DNA from: Bacillus sp. REN16
Lineage (GTDB): Bacteria > Bacillota > Bacilli > Bacillales > Bacillaceae_L
NCBI RefSeq assembly: GCF_020731355.1
Contig: NZ_JAJFZK010000004.1
Coordinates: 1 to 64,000 of the forward strand
Reading direction: 5' to 3'
Length of the DNA: 64,000 nucleotides
Each line of letters begins with the position of its first letter. The stretch's first letter is position 1. Positions 1-9,021 of this stretch are shown here, in pieces. Position numbers and translations under genes: made by a program. The notes beneath the pieces were generated by a model. The model did no database searches, was not told the DNA's origin, and saw only the letters and a program-made list of their open reading frames with translations.

Positions 1-164
1 CCCCATTTATCTATAAAATTTGTAAAAAATTTTAAAAGTTTTAGTCAAAAATTGTCGTTTACATGGTATCATAAATACATTAAAAAAACATTTCAAAAAA
101 ATTTATGATAATAATACATAAAAGTATAGATTGAGAATGATTGAGGGAGCAAGGAGGCCACATT

Positions 165-1859
165 ATGGAAATCATAATCGGCATAATCGTAGTAGTAGGT
201 ATAGTTGCCATTTTTGGATTTTATTCGAGGAAAAGGATATATAAAGATGTTGACCGGCTAGAGGCCTGGAAAATAGATATGATGAATCGGCCAGTTACCG
301 ATGAAATAGCCAAGGTAAAGGATCTTAACATGACAGGTCAAACTGAGGAATTATTTGAACGCTGGCGAAAGCAGTGGGATGAAATTGTCACCGTTGCACT
401 GCCTGATGTCGAAGAACTATTATTTGATGCAGAAGATTTAGCTGATAAATATCGTTTTGGCAAAGCGAAACGTGTACTTGCACAAATTGAAGCCATTCTG
501 AATGATGCTGAAAGTAATATTGTGATTATCTTAGATGAACTAAAAGATTTGGTTGGCAGTGAAGAAAAAAATCGCGTAGAGGTTGATGAGTTAAATCAAT
601 TATATCGTGAATTAAAAAAGAATTTACTTGCACATCGACATACATTTGGTTGTGCGGAAAAACAGCTTGAAACAAATCTAGAAGGTATTTATGGGAAATT
701 CAAGGAATTTGAAGAGGCTACCACTAATGGAAATTACTTTGAGGCAAGAGAAATAGTACTTCTCATTAAGGATGCTCTTAGCGTAATAAAAAAACAGATG
801 GATGAAATTCCCCATCTGCTGCATGAGTGTCTTAGCATGATTCCAAATCAATTAAATGAGATTTCAGAAGGTTATAGCCAAATGGAACAGGAAGGTTATT
901 CACTGGAACATCACCAAATTGAAAAAGAGATCGACAGAATGAGAGAGCAATTGACTCAATATATTGCTTTTATTGAGGAACTTAAGCTCGAAGATGTTAA
1001 AAAAGGATTGGATGAAACACGGGAATCACTTGATACAATCTATGATTTACTTGAAGCGGAAGTAAAGGCGAATCAGTTTGTTAAAAATGAAGTTGAAAAA
1101 ATAGAACAGGACCTTGAAGACTTGATCGAAGGCAGTAAAGGCACTGGGGAAGAAACATCTTTTGTACAGCAAAGCTATCATGTGAATGAACAAGATCTTG
1201 AGCGACACCGCAATATCGTAAAACAAATCAAGCAAATAGTGAAACAATATATTTCGATTCAAGCAAAGCTTGAGGAAGACCAAATTGCCTATTCTTTAAT
1301 TAGAAATGAACTTGAAGAAGTTTACGGAAAGATCCAAGATGTGAAGGAAGAGCATTTACAATACTCAGAAATGCTTAAAACCCTTCGTAAGGATGAGTTG
1401 CATGCAAGAGAACAAATTATGGAAATGAAGAAACAACTTGCTGATGCAAAACGCCTTATTTCAAAAAGCAATATCCCAGGATTGCCGATTAAGTACTCTG
1501 AGCTTATGTCCGAATCGAAATTATCTTTAACGCAAGTTATGTCAACGCTTGAAGAAAAACCATTAAATATGAATACCGTGAATCAGGCTTTACAAAATGC
1601 ACTTGATTTAATTTCACAAACACATAAGAATACAGAAGAAATGATCGAGCAAGTATATCTTGCAGAAAAAGTTATTCAATATGGTAATCGATATCGTAGC
1701 CGAAATCCTAAAATTGCGGTAAGTTTACTTGAAGCTGAAAGTTCCTTTAGAAATTTTGAGTATGCACTTGCATTAGAGCAAGCAGCAACTGCAATTGAAG
1801 ATGTGGATCCCGGAGCACTAAAGAAAATTGAAGTATTACTTGAAGACGAAAATGAATGA
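165..1859 (+). CDS. ezrA: Septation ring formation regulator EzrA
   Basis: EzrA is a membrane-anchored negative regulator of FtsZ ring formation that also coordinates cell-wall synthesis at the septum. The 564-residue product begins with one hydrophobic segment (about residues 2-20, rich in I/V/G), followed by a long alpha-helical, Glu/Lys/Gln-rich region with heptad character to the C terminus. This is the spectrin-like architecture of the family, whose B. subtilis member is about 562 residues. The ATG at 165 follows AAGGAGG at 151-157 with good spacing; an upstream in-frame TTG at 141 lies before the ribosome-binding site and was rejected. Positions 1-164 are AT-rich, hold no gene I can support, and presumably contain its promoter. 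The gene is monocistronic, with a terminator directly after it. Its place upstream of nifZ-thiI matches the usual Bacillus order. Confidence 0.95.
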   Translation: MEIIIGIIVVVGIVAIFGFYSRKRIYKDVDRLEAWKIDMMNRPVTDEIAKVKDLNMTGQTEELFERWRKQWDEIVTVALPDVEELLFDAEDLADKYRFGKAKRVLAQIEAILNDAESNIVIILDELKDLVGSEEKNRVEVDELNQLYRELKKNLLAHRHTFGCAEKQLETNLEGIYGKFKEFEEATTNGNYFEAREIVLLIKDALSVIKKQMDEIPHLLHECLSMIPNQLNEISEGYSQMEQEGYSLEHHQIEKEIDRMREQLTQYIAFIEELKLEDVKKGLDETRESLDTIYDLLEAEVKANQFVKNEVEKIEQDLEDLIEGSKGTGEETSFVQQSYHVNEQDLERHRNIVKQIKQIVKQYISIQAKLEEDQIAYSLIRNELEEVYGKIQDVKEEHLQYSEMLKTLRKDELHAREQIMEMKKQLADAKRLISKSNIPGLPIKYSELMSESKLSLTQVMSTLEEKPLNMNTVNQALQNALDLISQTHKNTEEMIEQVYLAEKVIQYGNRYRSRNPKIAVSLLEAESSFRNFEYALALEQAATAIEDVDPGALKKIEVLLEDENE

Positions 1860-1863
1860 ATTA

Positions 1864-1890
1864 AGGACCTCACAAATTGAGGTCTTTTTT
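1864..1890 (+). terminator. Rho-independent terminator of ezrA
   Basis: Stem GACCTCA / TGAGGTC with a 5-nt loop, followed by a run of T. It starts five bases after the ezrA stop. Confidence 0.9.
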
Positions 1891-1950
1891 AATTCAATCA
1901 ATTTATGTTATGATTTTGATGCAAATAATGTTTAGTTTAGGGGAATTCAG

Positions 1951-3108
1951 ATGATTTATTTAGATAATAGTGCAACAACAAAACCATTTGATGATGTAAT
2001 TGATTCCTATATAAAGGTCGCAACAAATTATTTTGGCAATCCCTCATCCTTACATGGAATTGGTGGACAAGCCGAAAAGCTTTTAAGTCACTCACGCACA
2101 CAAATTGCATCCCTTTTACATGTAAAGCCACAGGAAATCATTTTTACATCAGGTGGGTCAGAAGGGAATAATTTTGCTGTAAAGGGGATCGCTTTACAAT
2201 ATCAAAATCGAGGCAAACATATTATTACAACATCCATTGAGCATCCTTCTGTAAGCGAAGCATGCAAACAATTGACAGACCTTGGATTTGAAATAACCTA
2301 TCTCCCGGTTGATGAAAATGGTGTTATATCAATTAAAAACTTAAAAAATGCGATCCGCGAAGATACAATTCTTGTTTCGATTATTCATGTGAATAATGAA
2401 GTTGGGACAATCCAGCCAATCGAGGAAATAGGCAATCTATTAGAAAAGTATCCGAAAATTATTTATCATGTTGACCATGTACAAGGAATCGGTAAAACAC
2501 ATTTAGATTTTAATAAGACGAAACTTGATTTATGTACGATTTCTGGGCATAAGTTTAATGGACTGAAAGGAACTGGAGTGCTTTTCGTCCGTCAAGGTAT
2601 ACGAATGAAATCCTTAATCGCTGGCGGGGATCAAGAATTGCAAAAAAGGGCGGGTACAGAAAATATTGCTGGCTTTGTAGCCCTTGCGAAAGCGTTAAGG
2701 TTAACAATAGAGAATAGAGATGTTCATATCAGTCATCTCACAAATCTAAAAAGAACCATTGCTGAAAAATTATCGCAGCTAAATGGGGTTAAGATTCACA
2801 CTCCTATGGAAAGCAGTGCACCACATATTATTAACTTTTCAATCGAGGGGTTAAAGCCCGAGGTATTTGTGCATTTATTGGAGGAAAAGGAAATTTACGT
2901 TTCCACTACCTCTGCATGTTCATCAAAAAAAAATGAACCAAGTAAAACATTACTTGCAATGGGTGTGCCGAAGGTTCAAGCGGATAGTTCAATTCGAATT
3001 AGCCTATCCCATCAAAATCAAGTAGAAGAAGTTCCGATTTTAATAAATGCGATTGAAAATTCATTACAGAAATTACAAAATGATATGGGGGACAAAGATG
3101 GAATATGA
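1951..3108 (+). CDS. nifZ: Cysteine desulfurase (NifS/IscS family), partner of ThiI
   Basis: PLP-dependent enzyme that takes sulfur from L-cysteine as a persulfide and, in bacilli, passes it to ThiI for 4-thiouridine formation in tRNA. The 385-residue protein has the class V aminotransferase fold. The PLP lysine is Lys201 in SGHKFNG, RAGTEN lies at 233-238, and the sulfur-carrying Cys323 sits in the flexible STTSACSSK loop. The start follows TAGGGGAA at about 1938-1945. Its 3' end overlaps thiI by 11 bp, which implies translational coupling and a dedicated desulfurase-ThiI pair. I use nifZ because of this B. subtilis-like context; the enzyme is not the SUF desulfurase. Confidence 0.93.
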   Translation: MIYLDNSATTKPFDDVIDSYIKVATNYFGNPSSLHGIGGQAEKLLSHSRTQIASLLHVKPQEIIFTSGGSEGNNFAVKGIALQYQNRGKHIITTSIEHPSVSEACKQLTDLGFEITYLPVDENGVISIKNLKNAIREDTILVSIIHVNNEVGTIQPIEEIGNLLEKYPKIIYHVDHVQGIGKTHLDFNKTKLDLCTISGHKFNGLKGTGVLFVRQGIRMKSLIAGGDQELQKRAGTENIAGFVALAKALRLTIENRDVHISHLTNLKRTIAEKLSQLNGVKIHTPMESSAPHIINFSIEGLKPEVFVHLLEEKEIYVSTTSACSSKKNEPSKTLLAMGVPKVQADSSIRISLSHQNQVEEVPILINAIENSLQKLQNDMGDKDGI

Positions 3109-4297
3109 TCACATTTTAATACGATTTGGCGAAATCACAACAAAAGGTCGAAATCGTAATCTGTTTATAAATAAACTTTTAAATAGTATTGTCAGAAAAC
3201 TTCCGGAATACAGAGGCCTTTCATTTGAAAAAACAAGGGACCGTATTTATATAAAGCTTAATGGAGAACCCCATGAGGGAATTGTAGAAGTTCTTAAAAA
3301 TATCATCGGGATTCAGTCCTTTAGCTTAGCTTTAAAGGTTGAGAGTGAAATTGAAAAGATTAAAGAGGGCGTACTTGCAGCGTTCAAACAAATGGAACAT
3401 GAAGGAAAATCTTTCAAAGTTTCGACTAAACGTTCAGATAAAAACTTTCCACTTGATTCCAATCAGTTAAATGATGAATTAGGATCACATATTTTAAAGA
3501 ATGTTAAGGGAATCTATGTAAATGTGCATACCCCCGATATTAATATGCGTGTTGAGGTTCGTAAGGAAGCAACATACATTACCTTTAAAGATGAGATTGG
3601 TTTAGGTGGACTTCCGGTTGGATCAAGCGGGAAAGCCATGCTCATGCTTTCAGGTGGTTTTGATAGCCCAGTAGCTGGTTATTTAGCCATGAAAAGGGGC
3701 TTAACAATTGAAGCTGTACATTTTCATAGTCCTCCATATACAAGTGAACGGGCACGCCAAAAGGTGATCGACCTTGCACAGCAACTTTCGGATTTTTCCG
3801 GAACCATAAAGCTGCATATCGTGCCATTTACCGAAATTCAGACAACAATAGGGAGGCAAATTCCGGAAAACTATTCGCTAATATCAACCCGCCGGATGAT
3901 GCTTCGAATTACCGACGAGATTAGAAGAAGGCGCAATGCGCTAGCAATTGTAACTGGGGAAAGCCTAGGGCAAGTGGCAAGTCAGACTTTAGAAAGTATG
4001 CATGTTATCAACAATGTCACGAATACCCCGATTATCCGACCACTTGTTACTGTTGATAAGTTTCATATCATTGATATGGCAAAGGAAATCAATACACATG
4101 ATATTTCAATTCGACCATTTGAGGACTGCTGTACCATCTTTACTCCGGCAGCACCAAAAACAAGACCAAGACTTGAAAAAGTTACTCATTATGAAAGCTA
4201 CACTGATTTTGAAAGTCTTATTGAAAAAGCAGTCAATGAAACCGAAGTTCTTACACTAGACCTCTCAAAGAAAGAAGAAATCGAAGATCTCTTTTAA
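3098..4297 (+). CDS. thiI: tRNA 4-thiouridine synthase ThiI
   Basis: ThiI adenylates U8 of tRNA and inserts sulfur to form s4U; in some bacteria it also serves thiazole synthesis. The 399-residue protein has an N-terminal ferredoxin-like/THUMP region (about residues 60-165) and a PP-loop ATP pyrophosphatase domain with SGGFDSP at 185-191. FEDCCTIFTP lies near the C-terminal third. No rhodanese domain is present, as in other Bacillus ThiI proteins and unlike E. coli, so persulfide relay must come directly from the neighbouring desulfurase. The ATG at 3098 lies inside the end of nifZ and has GGGGGA a few bases upstream; a longer in-frame extension from 3047 would lie entirely within nifZ and was rejected. 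Confidence 0.94.
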   Translation: MEYDHILIRFGEITTKGRNRNLFINKLLNSIVRKLPEYRGLSFEKTRDRIYIKLNGEPHEGIVEVLKNIIGIQSFSLALKVESEIEKIKEGVLAAFKQMEHEGKSFKVSTKRSDKNFPLDSNQLNDELGSHILKNVKGIYVNVHTPDINMRVEVRKEATYITFKDEIGLGGLPVGSSGKAMLMLSGGFDSPVAGYLAMKRGLTIEAVHFHSPPYTSERARQKVIDLAQQLSDFSGTIKLHIVPFTEIQTTIGRQIPENYSLISTRRMMLRITDEIRRRRNALAIVTGESLGQVASQTLESMHVINNVTNTPIIRPLVTVDKFHIIDMAKEINTHDISIRPFEDCCTIFTPAAPKTRPRLEKVTHYESYTDFESLIEKAVNETEVLTLDLSKKEEIEDLF

Positions 4298-4342
4298 TAG
4301 AAAATCATGCTTTTGTTGTGAACATTTACCAATGGTTTAAAT

Positions 4343-4372
4343 GTATTTTGCTTTGTGATTTTACACATTCTA
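4343..4372 (+). promoter_or_regulatory. Candidate sigma-G promoter of sspA
   Basis: GTATT (4343-4347), an 18-bp spacer and CATTCTA (4366-4372). The -10 matches the sigma-G pattern CATNHTA exactly and the -35 matches four of five positions of GHATR. Forespore-specific expression is expected for an alpha/beta SASP gene. Confidence 0.55.
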
Positions 4373-4395
4373 TACTCACAAGGAGGTGAAATCAC

Positions 4396-4596
4396 ATGGC
4401 AAACAACAATAGCAACCAACTTCTAGTAGCAGGTGCACAACAAGCTATCGATCAAATGAAACTTGAAATCGCATCTGAATTTGGTGTAAACCTTGGTGCT
4501 GATACAACTTCTCGTGCTAACGGATCTGTTGGTGGAGAAATCACTAAGCGTTTAGTATCTTACGCTCAATCACATATGGGCGGAGGAAACTTCTAA
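4396..4596 (+). CDS. sspA: Alpha/beta-type small acid-soluble spore protein
   Basis: SASPs saturate forespore DNA, shift it to an A-like form and protect it from UV and heat; they are degraded on germination by the protease GPR. The 66-residue protein has the two family signatures. One is the GPR cleavage region LEIASEFGV, with the scissile bond after Glu24. The other is the C-terminal [13 protein letters not shown] motif. A very strong ribosome-binding site (AAGGAGGTGA) precedes the ATG. The gene is monocistronic, with a sigma-G-like promoter upstream and a terminator downstream. The symbol follows its position after thiI; several paralogues are usual in a genome. Confidence 0.96.
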   Translation: MANNNSNQLLVAGAQQAIDQMKLEIASEFGVNLGADTTSRANGSVGGEITKRLVSYAQSHMGGGNF

Positions 4597-4617
4597 AAAA
4601 ATAATATAAATGGCTAC

Positions 4618-4646
4618 AAGGACGGGCTAATCCCCGTCCTTTTTTA
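4618..4646 (+). terminator. Terminator of sspA
   Basis: GGACGGG / CCCGTCC stem with a short loop and a following T6 run. Confidence 0.92.
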
Positions 4647-4766
4647 GTTTTAAAACTGTAATTGGAATCAGATGTTATAACCTGGTCATAAAAACTTCAC
4701 AAAAAACCTCCAAATTTTTTGAAATCTTTTATATAATTAGACTATAAAATCGGAGGAGGAATGATT

Positions 4767-6347
4767 GTGAAAAGAGAAGAATTAATTGCACCTGCAAAGT
4801 ATAACCTTGTTAAGGAAATTGAAAAGTACGCAAATGACCCAATAAAAGTTGCCTTAAAATGGGAAGATGAGCAGGGCACTAAAAAGGAAATCACATACGT
4901 GGACCTCTTCAAAAAAGTAAATCGAATTGGAAATACCTTGATTAACAACGGCCTTAAAAAAGGTGATAAAGTCTTAGTTATCGTTCCACGCCTTGTTGAG
5001 GCATATATGGTTTATTTAGGCGCATTGAAAGCAGGATTAGTTGTCATCCCGAGCTCTGAAATGCTCCGTGCGAAGGACCTTCAATACAGAATCAATCATG
5101 GGGATGTTAAAGCAATAATCAGCTACCATCCATATTGTGAACAATTTTCATCCATTGAAAAGATCGAGCATATTCAAAAGTTTGCGGTGGGTGACAATGT
5201 AGACGGTTGGCTTTCCTTAGAAGAGAACATGCATAACCAATCTGACAAACTAAATCCAGTCGAAACTAGCAGGGATGACATGGCCTTTTTATCCTACACA
5301 TCTGGGACAACTGGAAATCCAAAAGGTGTTGTTCATACCCATGGATGGGCATATGCGCATTTAAAAACAGCTGCACCATTCTGGTTAAGCATCAGTGAAT
5401 CTGATACTGTTTGGGCTACGGCAGGTCCTGGTTGGCAAAAATGGATTTGGAGCCCATTCCTTTCCGTACTGGGAAGCGGGGCAACTGGATTTGTATATTT
5501 CGGCAAGTTCGATCCAAATAAATATTTAGAATTGTTAAGTGCTAATAAAATCAATGTCTTATGTTGTACACCAACCGAATATCGAATCATGGCAAAGGCG
5601 GAAAATCTTTCTGATTACTCACTGCCTGATTTACATAGTGCTGTTTCGGCTGGAGAGCCTTTAAATCGCGAAGTAATTGATACATTCAAAAGAGTATTTA
5701 ATGTAGAAGTTCGTGACGGATATGGACAAACAGAAAATACGTTATTAGTTGGTGTTTTAAAAGGAATGGAAATGAAACCTGGCTCAATGGGCAGGCCAAC
5801 ACCAGGCAATAATGTCGAAATTGTCGATGAGTATGGAAAGCCTTGTGCGGTGGGTGAAGTAGGCGATATCGGTGTTCATGCAGACACACCGGCTCTTTTT
5901 AAAGAATATTATAAAGACCCTGAGAGAACTGCCATGCAATATAGAGGAGATTACTATATTACAGGAGACAAGGCGAAAAAAGACGAAGACGGTTATTTCT
6001 GGTTTGAAGGACGTTCTGATGATATTATTATAAGCTCAGGCTATACGATTGGACCATTTGAGGTTGAAGATGCACTTGTCAAGCATCCAGCTGTAAAAGA
6101 GTGTGCCGTTGTTGGAAGTCCTGATGAGGTTCGAGGGAATATTGTAAAAGCTTTCGTTGTCTTACGTGAAGGTGTTGCATCCAATGAGGGCTTAGTCAAA
6201 GACTTACAGGATCATGTAAAACAAATGACAGCACCGTATAAGTATCCAAGAAAAATAGAATTTGTAAATGATCTGCCGAAGACCACTTCGGGAAAAATTA
6301 GAAGAATTGAACTCAGACAGGCAGAAACAGCTAACGTAAAAGCATAA
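4767..6347 (+). CDS. ytcI: Acyl-CoA synthetase (AMP-forming, acetyl/medium-chain type)
   Basis: ANL-superfamily enzyme that activates a carboxylic acid to acyl-CoA through an acyl-AMP intermediate. Visible motifs, in order, are the Thr/Ser/Gly-rich loop YTSGTTGNPKGVVHTH, the aromatic motif DGYGQTE, the hinge YYITGDKAKKDEDGYFWF, GRSDDIIISSGY, and the catalytic lysine in PKTTSGKIRR near the C terminus. Substrate chain length cannot be read from sequence; the layout resembles acetyl/medium-chain acyl-CoA synthetases. GGAGGAGGA abuts an ATG at 4761 and leaves no spacing, whereas the GTG at 4767 is about seven bases downstream, so I chose GTG (526 residues). Position between sspA and a YtcJ-like amidohydrolase matches B. 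subtilis ytcI. Confidence 0.88.
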   Translation: MKREELIAPAKYNLVKEIEKYANDPIKVALKWEDEQGTKKEITYVDLFKKVNRIGNTLINNGLKKGDKVLVIVPRLVEAYMVYLGALKAGLVVIPSSEMLRAKDLQYRINHGDVKAIISYHPYCEQFSSIEKIEHIQKFAVGDNVDGWLSLEENMHNQSDKLNPVETSRDDMAFLSYTSGTTGNPKGVVHTHGWAYAHLKTAAPFWLSISESDTVWATAGPGWQKWIWSPFLSVLGSGATGFVYFGKFDPNKYLELLSANKINVLCCTPTEYRIMAKAENLSDYSLPDLHSAVSAGEPLNREVIDTFKRVFNVEVRDGYGQTENTLLVGVLKGMEMKPGSMGRPTPGNNVEIVDEYGKPCAVGEVGDIGVHADTPALFKEYYKDPERTAMQYRGDYYITGDKAKKDEDGYFWFEGRSDDIIISSGYTIGPFEVEDALVKHPAVKECAVVGSPDEVRGNIVKAFVVLREGVASNEGLVKDLQDHVKQMTAPYKYPRKIEFVNDLPKTTSGKIRRIELRQAETANVKA

Positions 6348-6359
6348 TGAGCAGAAAAG

Positions 6360-6388
6360 GCAGATAGTATTTTTACTACCTGCTTTTT
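6360..6388 (+). terminator. Terminator of the acyl-CoA synthetase gene
   Basis: GCAGATAGTA / TACTACCTGC stem with one A-C mismatch, a 4-nt loop and a T run. Confidence 0.85.
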
Positions 6389-6432
6389 CATGCTAAAGTA
6401 AACATAATTAAATTTGAACAGGAGGTGTGATA

Positions 6433-8022
6433 ATGGGGACTTTATGGTCGGGCGGCCAAATCTACACGATGGAAAGGGAAAAAGAGACTGTTGAAGCCGT
6501 TTTTGTGGAAGATGGCACGATTATTGCTGTGGGGCTGAAACAAGACTTAGAAAAACTATATAAAAATAGAATTTCTAAGGTTGTCAATTTAAAAGGGCAT
6601 ACCATGTTTCCAGGGTTTGTTGATAGTCATATGCACCTTATTGGTCATGGTGAAAAGTTGATGAAACTGGATTTTTCGGGAATGACGTCATCCAAGGAAA
6701 TTACAGATGCCATACACGAATATGTAAAAGATAAGCCAGCAGACGAATGGATTATTGGTGAAGGATGGAACGAGAATCAGCTTCCTGACCGGAAGATTTT
6801 TCACCGAATTGAACTGGATGAACTCTCACCCGATAATCCGCTCATGTTAAAAAGAATTTGCAGACATGCTGTTGTTGTAAACACAAGGGCATTAGAATTG
6901 GCAGGCATTACGGATGATACACCTAACCCTGAAGGTGGTGTGATTGTAAGGGATGCGAATAGGCATGCTACGGGGTATTTACTGGACCAAGCTCAGGAAT
7001 TTGTAAAAGCAGTCATTCCAGAGGTAACGGAAGATTACATACAAAATGCCCTTCGTTTGTCTATTGAGGATTGCTTAAGCAAAGGACTTGTAGGTGGACA
7101 TACAGAGGATTTGAATTATTATGGTGGATTTGAGCGTACATTTGGAGGATTTCAAAATAGCATCAATGAGGATGGTTTCAAATTTAGAACAAACCTATTA
7201 GTTCACCATGAAGCCGTCGATGACATGCATCGCTTGGGTTATTCTTTTGGAAAAGGTGGAGATTTTCTAAAGTTTGGAGCGATGAAAATTTTTTCTGATG
7301 GCTCTATTGGGGGCAGAACTGCATTATTAAGTCATCCGTATAATGACTCACCTGATACGGCGGGGGTAGCAATTCACTCGTTAGATGAGTTGAAAAAGCT
7401 TGTTCAAAAGGCGAGACGGTTTATGATGCCGGTCGCTGTCCATGCGATAGGTGACCTTGCATTTGAATATGTGTTAGATGCGATTGAGGAATTCCCGCCA
7501 TTACAAAATCAACGAGATCGGCTGATTCATGCTCAAATTTTACGAAAAGAGTTAATCGATCGCGCAAAACAATTACCAGTCATTCTTGATATCCAACCAA
7601 GGTTTGTCGTATCGGATTTTCCGTGGGTGGTTGAAAGAATTGGTGAAATGAATATGGAATATTGTTATGCATGGAAGACGTTATTGCGTGCTGGCCTCCA
7701 TTGCGCAGGAGGGTCTGATGCTCCAATTGAGCCAATTGATCCCCTTCTTGGAATACATGCAGCAGTAGCGAGAAAGAAACCAGAAGAAGACATGGTATTT
7801 ATGCCAGAAGAAAGACTCTCAGTTTACGAGGCTGTGCAGTTATTTACAACAGGAAGTGCCTACGCAGTTGGAAAAGAGGGCTGTATGGGACAAATCGCTC
7901 CTGGTTATAAAGCAGATTTTACCATTCTTGATCAAGATATTTTCAAAATCCAAGCAGATGAAATTCTCCGTACAAATGTTATGATGACAGTTGTTGATAA
8001 TACTGTGATGTATAAGAGATAA
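6433..8022 (+). CDS. ytcJ: YtcJ-like metal-dependent amidohydrolase
   Basis: Member of the amidohydrolase superfamily (TIM-barrel hydrolases acting on amide or ester bonds); the true substrate is not known to me. Metal-binding motifs are visible: VDSHMHL after the first strand, the KIFSDGSIGGRTA segment, HAIGD, HAQI, and GGSDAPIEPIDP with the final Asp. The length of 529 residues fits the YtcJ family. An in-frame GTG at 6427 directly touches GGAGG, while the ATG at 6433 is seven bases from it and is preferred. A small beta-sandwich domain is split between the two ends, as usual. The stop codon lies in the first bases of a strong bidirectional terminator. Confidence 0.87.
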   Translation: MGTLWSGGQIYTMEREKETVEAVFVEDGTIIAVGLKQDLEKLYKNRISKVVNLKGHTMFPGFVDSHMHLIGHGEKLMKLDFSGMTSSKEITDAIHEYVKDKPADEWIIGEGWNENQLPDRKIFHRIELDELSPDNPLMLKRICRHAVVVNTRALELAGITDDTPNPEGGVIVRDANRHATGYLLDQAQEFVKAVIPEVTEDYIQNALRLSIEDCLSKGLVGGHTEDLNYYGGFERTFGGFQNSINEDGFKFRTNLLVHHEAVDDMHRLGYSFGKGGDFLKFGAMKIFSDGSIGGRTALLSHPYNDSPDTAGVAIHSLDELKKLVQKARRFMMPVAVHAIGDLAFEYVLDAIEEFPPLQNQRDRLIHAQILRKELIDRAKQLPVILDIQPRFVVSDFPWVVERIGEMNMEYCYAWKTLLRAGLHCAGGSDAPIEPIDPLLGIHAAVARKKPEEDMVFMPEERLSVYEAVQLFTTGSAYAVGKEGCMGQIAPGYKADFTILDQDIFKIQADEILRTNVMMTVVDNTVMYKR

Positions 8023-8065
8023 TAACGAAAGACCAGGCTGGAGTTGAGCCTGGTCTTTCGTTATT
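8021..8065. terminator. Bidirectional terminator between ytcJ and the NAD kinase gene
   Basis: A perfect 19-bp stem (8021-8039 with 8047-8065) around a 7-nt loop. The stem ends are A/T-rich, so it serves both convergent genes; the ytcJ stop codon is inside it. Confidence 0.93.
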
Positions 8066-8068
8066 TGA

Positions 8069-8866
8069 TTACAAAAATGTTCGTTTTACCTTTTCCCAGA
8101 AGGAATTATCCTTTAATTTGACGGTTTTAATTCTTTTTTCACTTAACTGTATATCAATTTGTTTTACATTACGGATACTAAGGGCTTCATTGTCCATTCC
8201 AATTGTTGGAAAATCATTTCCGTCTTGAACATCTTTCAAGGTTAATTTTCGTGTTCCGCTTAAAATAAACGGAGAATCTAATGTTCGGTATTGGTTCGTG
8301 TTTAATGACGCTAGTTCAGTGACTTGTATACAAGGGAGCAAGGGATCTACTACTGCGCCTCTAACTGATTTATTATATGCTGTACTTCCTGTTGGAGTAG
8401 AAATGATCATCCCATCGCCACGGAAAGTTTCAAAATGTAAATCATCAATATAAACTTCTAAGTCTAATGTTTTTATGATGGCTGAACGAATGGAACATTC
8501 ATTTAAACAATAAAACGATGGGTTGTCATCCACCTTTACCTCAATAATTGGATAACGGCGGACCTCCATTTTTTCATTTAACATGGCTTCCACCATTTTA
8601 TCAGTTTCATCTGCATGGAAATCACAATAAAGGTTTAATGTACCGGATGTTGAGATTCCTACATATAGACAGTCCTGTCGGAAATTTGTTTTACGAACTG
8701 CCTGAAGGAAAGCTCCGTCACCACCAATACTGACTATGATATTTGCTTTTTCAGCGTCATCCACAACTGTAAATTGGTGCTCTTTAGCAATTTGATTTAA
8801 TTTTTCAACATATTCAATTAGTTTATCTTCTTTTCTATAAAAGAAATAAAGATTACGACGTTCCAT
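8069..8866 (-). CDS. ppnKB: NAD kinase
   Basis: Phosphorylates NAD to NADP using ATP or polyphosphate in the cytosol. The 265-residue protein carries the family signature GGDGAF (in SIGGDGAFLQAV), the LNE motif in YCLNECSI, and TPTGSTAYNKS, which lines the NAD site. Length matches the second Bacillus NAD kinase (YtdI, about 267). The start at 8866 has AGGGGGC a few bases upstream on the minus strand; longer in-frame starts lack such a site. It is convergent with ytcJ and divergent from sppA. Confidence 0.93.
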   Translation of the reverse strand: MERRNLYFFYRKEDKLIEYVEKLNQIAKEHQFTVVDDAEKANIIVSIGGDGAFLQAVRKTNFRQDCLYVGISTSGTLNLYCDFHADETDKMVEAMLNEKMEVRRYPIIEVKVDDNPSFYCLNECSIRSAIIKTLDLEVYIDDLHFETFRGDGMIISTPTGSTAYNKSVRGAVVDPLLPCIQVTELASLNTNQYRTLDSPFILSGTRKLTLKDVQDGNDFPTIGMDNEALSIRNVKQIDIQLSEKRIKTVKLKDNSFWEKVKRTFL

Positions 8867-8955
8867 AAAAATGCCCCCTGTTGATATTTTTTGAATAGAT
8901 CTGGTTAAATCTAATAAAGCTATTATGTGTCTTATTATATAGTTTATCAATTAAA

Positions 8956-8981
8956 TGAAACTATTTTGGATCTGAAACGTA
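8956..8981 (+). promoter_or_regulatory. Sigma-W type promoter of sppA-yteJ
   Basis: TGAAAC (8956-8961), a 16-bp spacer and CGTA (8978-8981) match the ECF sigma-W consensus exactly. In B. subtilis the sppA-yteJ operon belongs to the sigma-W envelope-stress regulon, so the match is meaningful. The expected transcription start is near 8988. Confidence 0.85.
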
Positions 8982-9021
8982 TTTATTTTTGAACACTTTT
9001 TGAAAAACAGGAGGATAAGAA

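Noticed and set aside
3047-3097. Earlier ThiI start giving 17 more residues
   Set aside because: It lies within nifZ, lacks a ribosome-binding site and does not match the family N terminus.
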